Shown here: positions 31,758 through 38,724 of the stretch, one piece after another
Position numbering within the stretch: the stretch's first letter is position 1
How the letters are laid out: each line of letters begins with the position of its first letter
Assembly (NCBI RefSeq): GCF_008086045.1
Contig: NZ_VSEY01000021.1
Location: forward strand, 62,001 to 126,000
Reading direction: 5' to 3'
DNA length: 64,000 nucleotides
Source: Nonomuraea sp. PA05
GTDB lineage: Bacteria > Actinomycetota > Actinomycetes > Streptosporangiales > Streptosporangiaceae
Made by a program: the position numbers and the translations under genes
The notes under the pieces: model-generated
What the model saw: the letters and a program-made list of their open reading frames with translations, nothing else
Told to the model about the DNA's origin: nothing
Databases searched by the model: none

Positions 31758-33416
31758 CTACCCGTGGCGCAGGACGTCCTCCACCACGGCCAGCGACAGC
31801 GTCTTGTAACCCACCGAGTCGAACAGCACGGTGATCCTGTCGTGCTCCCGGCTCATCACCGTCCCCGGCCCCCACAACTTGTGCGTCACCTTCGCCTGCA
31901 CGGGGAACTCCCCGCGGCCGGGCTCGGGCACCGGCTCAGGGGCCCGGCCGCTCGCGCAGGTGTCGCACGCGCCGCAGGTGGCGGGGGCGTACGGCTCGCC
32001 GAAGTAGGCGAGCAGGAACCGGCGACGGCAGCCGCTGGTCTCCGCGTAGCCGCGCATCATGTCGATGCGCGAGTCGTCGACGCGGCGCCGCGTCTCGTCC
32101 AGCTCGGCCGCCCGCGCGGCGGCCCGCTCCGCCGTCAGCCCGGCGTCGGCGTAACGCAGGTCGCCGGCCTCGGTCACGGCAAGCGCGCCCGCCTGCTCCA
32201 GCAGGTTGACCAGTCTCGCCAGGTGTGAAGGCTTGATCTTGAGCAGCGCGGCCAGCTCGCCGGCGGGCACCGTGCCCGCGTGCTCGCGCACCAGCGTCGC
32301 CACGCGCAGCAGCGCCTCCCCGTCGGCCCTGCCGCCGGTGAAGAAGCGGCGCAGGCCCAGGTCCTCCTGCCGGTAGAACAGCACGGCCGAGGCCGGCTCG
32401 CCATCCCGGCCCGCCCTGCCGATCTCCTGGTAGTACGCGTCGGGCGACTCGGGCGGCGCGGCGTGCAGCACGTATCGCACGTCCGGCCGGTCGATGCCCA
32501 TGCCGAACGCCGACGTCGCCACCACGGTGTCCACCTCTCCCGCGGTGAACAGCTCGTGCACGCGGGTGCGCTCGGTCGCGCGCATGCCCCCGTGGTACGG
32601 CTCGGCCCGGCGTCCCCTGCCGGCCAGCGCCGCCGCGTACTCCTCGGTCTCCCTGCGGGTGGCGACGTAGACGAGGCCGAGCCCGTCGCGGGTGGCGGCG
32701 TACTCGACCAGGGCCTGGCTCTTGTCCTCCGCGCGGGCGAAGCGCCGCACCTCCAGGGAGATGTTCGGCCGGTCGAAGCCCCTGACGATCTCCACGGGCC
32801 TGTTCAGCCCGAGCGAGCGGACGATCTCCTCGCGGACGTTCGGCGCGGCGGTCGCGGTCAGCGCCACCACCGGCGGGTGCCCCAGGCGTTCGATGACCTT
32901 CCCGAGCCGCAGGTAGTCGGGCCGGAAGTCGTGGCCCCACGACGAGACGCAGTGAGCCTCGTCGATCGCGATGAGGGACGGCCTCGCCTTCGCGAGCCGC
33001 TCGACGACGTCGGGCTTGGCGAGCTGCTCCGGCGACAGGAACACGAACGCCGCGTCCCCCGCCGTCACCTTCTCCAGCCCGGCCTCCACCGAGGACGTCG
33101 AGTTGACCGCCACCGCGCCGCCCGCGTCCGCCTTGAGCAGGCTCGTCACCTGGTCACGCTGGAGCGCGATGAGCGGCGAGACGACGATCGCGGGGCCGTC
33201 GAGCAGCAGGGCGGGCACCTGGTAGACCGCCGACTTGCCGCCGCCGGTCGGCATGACGAGCAGCACGTCCCTGCCGCGCAGCAGGTGCTCCATCGCCTCC
33301 TGCTGGCCAGGACGCAGTTCCTGCCAGCCGAAGCGCTGCCTGGCCGTGGCCCGCAGCCGCCGTCCGCGCCGGCCGAATCGTCCCCGCAACCCCGTCCATA
33401 AACCCATGCCACCCAT
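31758..33416 (-). CDS. RecQ-type ATP-dependent DNA helicase
   Basis: A 552-aa superfamily 2 helicase that unwinds DNA for repair. Walker A is PTGGGKS (Lys61), Walker B is DEAH (152-155), and motifs SAFGMGIDRPDVR and QEIGRAGRDG are present. A RecQ-Ct zinc cluster appears as CRRRFLLAYFGE then CGACDTC. There is no HRDC domain; instead the end (KVTHKLWGPGTV, DSVGYKTL) resembles the Tudor-like tail of UvrD/PcrA helicases. It is downstream of the WYL regulator on the same strand, 67 bp apart. Confidence 0.93.
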   Translation of the reverse strand: MGGMGLWTGLRGRFGRRGRRLRATARQRFGWQELRPGQQEAMEHLLRGRDVLLVMPTGGGKSAVYQVPALLLDGPAIVVSPLIALQRDQVTSLLKADAGGAVAVNSTSSVEAGLEKVTAGDAAFVFLSPEQLAKPDVVERLAKARPSLIAIDEAHCVSSWGHDFRPDYLRLGKVIERLGHPPVVALTATAAPNVREEIVRSLGLNRPVEIVRGFDRPNISLEVRRFARAEDKSQALVEYAATRDGLGLVYVATRRETEEYAAALAGRGRRAEPYHGGMRATERTRVHELFTAGEVDTVVATSAFGMGIDRPDVRYVLHAAPPESPDAYYQEIGRAGRDGEPASAVLFYRQEDLGLRRFFTGGRADGEALLRVATLVREHAGTVPAGELAALLKIKPSHLARLVNLLEQAGALAVTEAGDLRYADAGLTAERAAARAAELDETRRRVDDSRIDMMRGYAETSGCRRRFLLAYFGEPYAPATCGACDTCASGRAPEPVPEPGRGEFPVQAKVTHKLWGPGTVMSREHDRITVLFDSVGYKTLSLAVVEDVLRHG

Positions 33417-33483
33417 CCTTCACTCCCGGTGGGCCGCCAGTACCCACGTTCGCGGACGGCATGCGCTCGTCATCCAGGCCCTG

Positions 33484-34500
33484 TCACTCGATCTGGGCCA
33501 TCGCGGCGAGGCGGCGGGCCAGCCGGGCGGCGCTCTCCCGCAGCTCCGGCGGCTCCAGCACCTCCGCCTCGAACCCCAGCCAGGCCACGTGCACGGCGAT
33601 CGCATCCAGGTTGTCACCGCCGGAGACCAGCACGCACCACCCGTCGCGATCCTCCTCCACCCGCCCCACCTGCGGCGGCACCAGCTCCCGCACCTGCTCG
33701 GGCCGGGCTCGCAGCCGCACGCGGGCCAGATGCCGGTACGGCGCCTCGGCCACGCCCCGCTGCACGAACGCGACCGGGTCGGGATGCTCCCTCGGCTGGA
33801 AACGCCAGGTCGTGGCGGTCACGTCGCGCATCCGGTCGAGCCGGAAGGTACGCCAGTCGTCGCGGTCCACGTCGTACGCCATGAGGTACCAGCGGCGGCT
33901 GGTGGCCACCATCCGCACCGGCTCGACCGTACGCTCACGCTCCGCGCCACCACGCCCCGCACCGCCGTCCCCCGCGCCACCGTCACCGGCGCGCCCCGCA
34001 CCGGCGCGCGCCGACGTGTAGAGGAACCGCACCCGAACGGCGTCGCGGCAGGCCCGCGCGAGCGTCACCAGCAGCTCGGCGTCGATCTCCACGCCGGGGC
34101 CGATCAGCGTCTCGGTGGCGCCGTGCACCGCCCGCACCTCGGCCCGCAGCCGGGGCGGCATCACCTGGTCGAGCTTGGCGAGCGCGCGCAGCGCCGCCTC
34201 GCCCGCCCCCGCGACCGTGCCCCCCGACGCCAGCCGCAGGGACACCGCCGTCGCGATCGCCTCCTCGTCGTCGAGGAGCAGCGGCGGCAGCCGGGTGCCC
34301 GCGCCGAGCTGGTAGCCGCCGCCGACGCCCGCCGTCGCGTGCACGGGGTAGCCGAGCGCCCGCAGCCGCTCCACGTCGCGGCGCACCGAGCGGTCGGTGA
34401 CGCCCAGCTCGTCGGCCAGCTCGGTGGCGGTCCACGACAGCCGGCGCTGCAGCAGCGAGAGCAGCCGCAGCACCCGCTCGGTCGTTCCTTCTGCGGTCAT
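33484..34500 (-). CDS. WYL-domain transcriptional regulator (HTH_11)
   Basis: A 338-aa regulator. N-terminal winged helix (TTERVLRLLSLLQ, TATELADELGVTDRSVRRDVERL) is followed by a WYL domain (VRFLYTS, then RRWYLMAYDVDRDDWRTFRLDRM) and a C-terminal WCX-type extension. An Ala/Gly/Arg insertion (about residues 190-208) interrupts the WYL sheet. Such proteins bind nucleotide or DNA-damage-linked ligands. The ATG at 34500 is used; 34509 is also possible, and neither has a strong ribosome site. It is divergent from DinB/VOC genes across a dyad. Confidence 0.9.
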   Translation of the reverse strand: MTAEGTTERVLRLLSLLQRRLSWTATELADELGVTDRSVRRDVERLRALGYPVHATAGVGGGYQLGAGTRLPPLLLDDEEAIATAVSLRLASGGTVAGAGEAALRALAKLDQVMPPRLRAEVRAVHGATETLIGPGVEIDAELLVTLARACRDAVRVRFLYTSARAGAGRAGDGGAGDGGAGRGGAERERTVEPVRMVATSRRWYLMAYDVDRDDWRTFRLDRMRDVTATTWRFQPREHPDPVAFVQRGVAEAPYRHLARVRLRARPEQVRELVPPQVGRVEEDRDGWCVLVSGGDNLDAIAVHVAWLGFEAEVLEPPELRESAARLARRLAAMAQIE

Positions 34501-34522
34501 GCGGCTCATGGTTCCACAGAAC

Positions 34523-34541
34523 GCGGACCGAACCTGTCCGC
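34523..34541. promoter_or_regulatory. Candidate WYL-regulator operator
   Basis: GCGGAC at 34523-34528 and GTCCGC at 34536-34541 form an inverted repeat with a 7-bp spacer in the 62-bp divergent gap. Its place suggests autoregulation and control of the DinB/VOC genes. Confidence 0.45.
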
Positions 34542-34562
34542 TATCGGGGGCATGCTTCGAGC

Positions 34563-35126
34563 ATGACCACGAACGCACTGCTCCGCGACCAGATCGACTG
34601 GCACTGGACCAACCAGTTGCGCCGGCGTCTCGACGGCCTCACCGACGAGGAGTACTTCTGGGAGCCCGCGCCGGGCTCCTGGAACGTACGACCGCGAGGC
34701 ACCGGGACCGCGCCCGTGCAGGCCGGATCCGGCGCGATGACCATCGACTTCGCGTTTCCGCCGCCCGACCCCGCGCCGATCACGACCATCTCCTGGCGGC
34801 TCGGGCACGTCATCGTCGGCGTGCTCGCCATGCGCAACGCCTCCCACTTCGGCCGCGAGCCCGTCGACTACGAGTCCTTCGCGTACGCCGCGACGGCGGC
34901 CGAGGCGCTCGCCCAGCTCGACACGGAGTACGCCGCCTGGCTGGCCGGGGTCGAGTCGCTCGGCGAGGACGGCCTCACCCGCCCGTGCGGCAAGGCCGAG
35001 GAGCCGTACGACGAGCACCCGATGGCGGCGCTGGTGCTGCACATCAACCGCGAGCTGATCCACCACCTGGCCGAGGTCTGCCTGCTGCGCGACCTCTACC
35101 TGCACACCCGACGGGAGGCGAGCTGA
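34563..35126 (+). CDS. DinB-family (DUF664) protein
   Basis: A 187-aa four-helix-bundle protein of the DinB/YfiT superfamily, metal-dependent thiol transferases or hydrolases. Candidate metal-binding His residues lie in DWHWTN, WRLGHVIVG and LIHHLAEV. It starts 62 bp from the WYL regulator and is followed one base later by a VOC gene, so the two are coupled. A detoxification role is plausible by family. Confidence 0.88.
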   Translation: MTTNALLRDQIDWHWTNQLRRRLDGLTDEEYFWEPAPGSWNVRPRGTGTAPVQAGSGAMTIDFAFPPPDPAPITTISWRLGHVIVGVLAMRNASHFGREPVDYESFAYAATAAEALAQLDTEYAAWLAGVESLGEDGLTRPCGKAEEPYDEHPMAALVLHINRELIHHLAEVCLLRDLYLHTRREAS

Positions 35127-35127
35127 C

Positions 35128-35565
35128 ATGGCCCGCGACGTACAGATCACCTTCGACTGCGGCGACCCGGCGAAGCTGGCCGCGTTCTGGGCCGAGGCCC
35201 TGCGCTACCGGCTGGACGGCCCGCCCCCGGGGTTCGAGTCGTGGGAGCAGGCCCTGGACGCCTGGGGCGTGCCGCCGGAGCGCCGCAACGACGCCTCGGC
35301 GGTGGTCGACCCCGGCGGCTCGGGGCCGCGGCTGTTCTTCCAGCGGGTGCCCGAGGGCAAGCAGGCCAAGAACCGCGTGCACCTCGACCTGCGGGCCGCC
35401 CCCGGCCTGTCGGGCGAGGCGCGGATGGCGGCCCTGGAGTCGGAGGCCGACCGGCTCGTCTCCCACGGCGCCACCCGCCTGCACCGGCAGGACCCGGCCC
35501 CGCCGATGCACTTCGGCCACATCGTGATGGCCGACCCGGAGGGCAACGAGTTCTGCCTCGACTGA
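35128..35565 (+). CDS. VOC-family (glyoxalase-like) protein
   Basis: A 145-aa vicinal-oxygen-chelate protein. It has the two beta-alpha-beta-beta-beta halves: DVQITFDCGDPAKLAAFWAE at the start and HFGHIVMADPEGNEFCLD at the end. Members bind metals and perform isomerase, dioxygenase or resistance roles. It is coupled to DinB upstream and convergent with the E1 gene; the two stop codons abut (35565/35566). Confidence 0.9.
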   Translation: MARDVQITFDCGDPAKLAAFWAEALRYRLDGPPPGFESWEQALDAWGVPPERRNDASAVVDPGGSGPRLFFQRVPEGKQAKNRVHLDLRAAPGLSGEARMAALESEADRLVSHGATRLHRQDPAPPMHFGHIVMADPEGNEFCLD

Positions 35566-38025
35566 TCAGTGCCTGGCCTGCTCCTCGACGGCCTTGAAGA
35601 CGGCGTCGGCGATCGAGCGGGGGTCCACGCCGAAGTGCCTGCGTACGGACTCGCGGGTGCCCGACAGCCCGAACCCGTCGGTGCCGAGCGACGTCCACGG
35701 CTGGTCGATCCACGGGCGGATCTGGTCGGGGACGGCGCGCATCCAGTCGCTGACCGCGATCACCGGGCCCTGGGCCCCGGCCAGCGCCTGCCGGATGTAC
35801 GGCACGCCGGAGGAGGTCATGGCGTCGCGGCGCAGCTCGCTCCATGAGGTGACGGACCACACGTCCACGCCCAGCCCGTAGTCCTCCTGGAGCATCCGCT
35901 GCGCCTCCAGCGCCCAGTGGATGGCGGTGCCGCTGGCCAGCAGGTTGGCCTGGCCGCCGCCCTCCTTGTAGCGGTAGATGCCGCGCAGGATGCCCTCCTC
36001 CACGCCTTCCGGCATGGCGGGCTGCGGGAGCGGCTCGTTGTAGACGGTCAGGTAGTAGAACACGTCCTCGGGGGTCGTGCCGTACATGCGCCGCAGGCCG
36101 TCGCGGACGATCGTGCCCACCTCGTACGCGAAGGCGGGGTCGTAGGCGACGCAGGCCGGGTTGGCGGAGGCCAGCAACTGGGAGTGGCCGTCGGCGTGCT
36201 GGAGGCCCTCGCCGGTCATCGTGGTGCGGCCGGCGGTGGCCCCGACGAGGAAGCCGCGGCCGAGCTGGTCGGCCAGCGCCCACATCTGGTCGCCGGTCCG
36301 CTGGAAGCCGAACATCGCGTAGAAGATGTAGAACGGGATCATCGGCTCGCCGTGCGTGGCGTAGCTGGACGCGGCGGCGGCGAAGGAGGCCATCGAGCCC
36401 GCCTCGGTGATGCCCTCGATGAGGAGCTGCCCGTCGGTGGCCTCCTTGTAGGCCAGCAGCAGCTCCCTGTCCACCGACTCGTAGCGCTGCCCCAGCGGTG
36501 AGTAGATCTTGGCCGTGGGGAACAGCGACTCCATGCCGAACGTCCTGGCCTCGTCGGGCACGATCGGCACCCATCTGCGCCCGGTCTCCGGGTCCTTCAT
36601 CAGGTCCTTGACCAGCCGGACCAGCGCCATGGTGGTGGCCACCGGCTGCGTCGAGCCCTTCTCCAGCGCGCGGAACGCGCGCTCGCCCGGCTCGGGCAGC
36701 GGCTCGGCGGCGACCGTGCGCCGGGGCACCGCACCGCCCAGGGCGGCGCGCCGTTCTGCCGCGTAACGGGCCTCGGGGGAGTCGGGGCCCGGGTGCGCGT
36801 ACGGCGGCAGCTCGCCCTCCAGCGCCTCGTCCGGCACCGGCAGGCCCAGCCGGTCGCGCAGCACGCGGAACTCGTCCTGGGTGAGCTTCTTCATCTGGTG
36901 GTTGGCGTTGCGCGCCTCGATGCCCGACCCGAGCATCCAGCCCTTGACGGTCTGCACGAGGACGACCGTGGGCGCGCCCTTGTTGGCCAGCGCCCTGCGG
37001 TAGGCGGCGTACACCTTGCGCGGCTCGTGGCCCGCGCGCGACCCGCCCACGACGCGCCGCAGCTCCTCGTCCGAGTACGGCACGTCCAGCCCCTGGAACA
37101 GGCGCTCCCTGATGTAGCCGCCCGTGGAGGCGGCGAACGTCTGGAACTGCCCGTCGGGCACCTGCGCCAGCCGCGCCACCAGCTCGTCGGAGCCGAGCAG
37201 CCCGTCCCACTCGTGGCCCCACAGCGCCTTGACGACGTGCCAGCCCGCGCCCCTGAAGACGCTCTCCAGCTCCTGCACGATGCTGGTGTTGCCGCGCACC
37301 GGCCCGTCGAGCCGCTGGAGGTTGCAGTTGATCACGAAGGTGAGGTTGTCGAGCCCCTCGCGGGCGGCCAGGGTGAGGGCGGCCGTGGACTCGGGCTCGT
37401 CCATCTCGCCGTCGCCGAGGAAGGCCCACACGTGGCTGCGCGAGGTGTCCTTGATGCCGCGGTCGTGCAGGTAGCGGTTGAACCTCGCCTGGTAGACGGC
37501 GTTGAGCGGGCCCAGCCCCATGGACACCGTGGGGAACTGCCAGAAGTCCGGCATGCTGCGCGGATGCGGGTACGACGGCAGGCCGCCCTCCGGCTCGCGC
37601 CTGAACAGGTCGAGCTGCGCCTCGCTCAGCCTGCCCTCCAGGAAGGCGCGCGCGTAGATGCCCGGCGAGGCGTGACCCTGGAAGTAGATCTGGTCGTGCT
37701 CGCCGTTGAAGAAGTGGTTGAAGCCGACCTCGTACAGCCAGGCGGCCGAGGCGTAGGTGGCCAGGTGACCGCCCAGGCCGTACTTGCTGCCCCGGGTGAT
37801 CATGACGGCCGCGTTCCAGCGGTCGTATGCCGAGATGCGCTCCTCCAGGGCCAGGTCACCCGGGTAGGGCGGCTCCTCGGCCGTGGGGACCGTGTTGATC
37901 GGACGGCTGCTCGTGGCGAGCCTTCTCAACAGGTAGTCGGCCCGTTCGGAGCCGGCCGACCGCCGCACCGCTTCGAGCGACTCCAGCCACTCGGCGGTCT
38001 CCTGCGGGTCCAGGTCTTTCTCCAT
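35566..38025 (-). CDS. aceE: Homodimeric pyruvate dehydrogenase E1-type enzyme
   Basis: An 819-aa thiamine-diphosphate enzyme that decarboxylates pyruvate and passes the acetyl group to E2. The TPP motif is visible: GDGEMDE (204-210) to NCN (233-235). Other AceE hallmarks are GLGGHLATYASAAWLYEVGFNHFF, GHASPGIYARAFLEGRL and the EGRN-like EARNANHQMKK. It is about 70 residues shorter than the usual AceE, mainly at the N-terminus, so it could be a second paralogue. The ATG at 38025 is used; upstream in-frame sequence crosses the divergent regulator's promoter. No E2 or E3 gene lies nearby. Confidence 0.92.
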   Translation of the reverse strand: MEKDLDPQETAEWLESLEAVRRSAGSERADYLLRRLATSSRPINTVPTAEEPPYPGDLALEERISAYDRWNAAVMITRGSKYGLGGHLATYASAAWLYEVGFNHFFNGEHDQIYFQGHASPGIYARAFLEGRLSEAQLDLFRREPEGGLPSYPHPRSMPDFWQFPTVSMGLGPLNAVYQARFNRYLHDRGIKDTSRSHVWAFLGDGEMDEPESTAALTLAAREGLDNLTFVINCNLQRLDGPVRGNTSIVQELESVFRGAGWHVVKALWGHEWDGLLGSDELVARLAQVPDGQFQTFAASTGGYIRERLFQGLDVPYSDEELRRVVGGSRAGHEPRKVYAAYRRALANKGAPTVVLVQTVKGWMLGSGIEARNANHQMKKLTQDEFRVLRDRLGLPVPDEALEGELPPYAHPGPDSPEARYAAERRAALGGAVPRRTVAAEPLPEPGERAFRALEKGSTQPVATTMALVRLVKDLMKDPETGRRWVPIVPDEARTFGMESLFPTAKIYSPLGQRYESVDRELLLAYKEATDGQLLIEGITEAGSMASFAAAASSYATHGEPMIPFYIFYAMFGFQRTGDQMWALADQLGRGFLVGATAGRTTMTGEGLQHADGHSQLLASANPACVAYDPAFAYEVGTIVRDGLRRMYGTTPEDVFYYLTVYNEPLPQPAMPEGVEEGILRGIYRYKEGGGQANLLASGTAIHWALEAQRMLQEDYGLGVDVWSVTSWSELRRDAMTSSGVPYIRQALAGAQGPVIAVSDWMRAVPDQIRPWIDQPWTSLGTDGFGLSGTRESVRRHFGVDPRSIADAVFKAVEEQARH

Positions 38026-38043
38026 GACTCCATTAAACACCCT

Positions 38044-38055
38044 ATGATCGATCAT
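38044..38055. promoter_or_regulatory. Perfect palindrome between aceE and gntR
   Basis: ATGATCGATCAT lies 19 bp before the E1 start and 25 bp before the GntR start, in a 54-bp divergent gap. It is the obvious candidate operator for the FadR-type regulator. Confidence 0.6.
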
Positions 38056-38079
38056 CCGATGTTCTGTAGTCTGTGACAT

Positions 38080-38697
38080 GTGCAACCCGTCGTGCGTACG
38101 CCGCTCCGCGAACAGATCCGCCAGGCCCTCCTCGACGGCCTCATCAACGGCCGGTGGGGGCCGGGCGATCGCATCGTCGAGCGGCAGGTCGCGGCCGAGG
38201 CGGGCGTCAGCCAGGCCCCGGTGCGCGAGGCGCTGCGCGAGCTGGCGGCGCTGCGCCTGATCGAGTTCTCCCCCAACAAGGGTGCGCGCGTGCGCCGGCT
38301 CACCCACGCCGATCTGCGCGAGGTCTACGTGGTGCGGGCCGGGCTGGAGGAGACCGCCGTACGGCTGCGCCGCCCGCCCGTCGCGGCCCTGCGCGCTCAC
38401 CTGGAGCGCCTGCACGAGGCGGCCGGCGGCTCCGTGTCCGACCAGGTGCGCCACGGCGTCGCCTTCCACCGCGAGATCGTCAGGGCGGCGGGCAACGAGG
38501 TGCTGCTGTCGGTGTGGGAGTCGCTCGGCGTCGAGGTGTGGACGCACCTGTCGATCCGCCTGCTGCGGACGGACGCCCTGGACAACGCCGCCGATCACGA
38601 GCCGCTCCTGGCGGCGTTCGAGCGTGACGACCCCGGGGCGGGCGTCATGCTCCGCGACCACGTCCTCGCCTACGCCGAACCCGGCCCTCACCTCTGA
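38080..38697 (+). CDS. FadR-subfamily GntR transcriptional regulator
   Basis: A 205-aa regulator with a winged helix (LREQIRQALLDGLINGRWGPGDRIVERQVAAEAGVSQAPVRE split across residues 8-50) and an all-helical FCD ligand domain with candidate metal ligands in VAFHREIVRAAGN and RDHVL. FCD regulators answer to organic acids such as pyruvate or lactate. Divergence from a pyruvate dehydrogenase E1 suggests it controls that gene, like PdhR. It starts at GTG with no clear ribosome site, so a leaderless mRNA is possible. Confidence 0.88.
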   Translation: MQPVVRTPLREQIRQALLDGLINGRWGPGDRIVERQVAAEAGVSQAPVREALRELAALRLIEFSPNKGARVRRLTHADLREVYVVRAGLEETAVRLRRPPVAALRAHLERLHEAAGGSVSDQVRHGVAFHREIVRAAGNEVLLSVWESLGVEVWTHLSIRLLRTDALDNAADHEPLLAAFERDDPGAGVMLRDHVLAYAEPGPHL

Positions 38698-38724
38698 AGG
38701 CCGGGTGGCGCTCAGGCAGCCTCC

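Noticed and set aside
35147..37429. Long minus-strand frame over the E1 gene
   Set aside because: Out of frame with a clear E1. The product is low-complexity.
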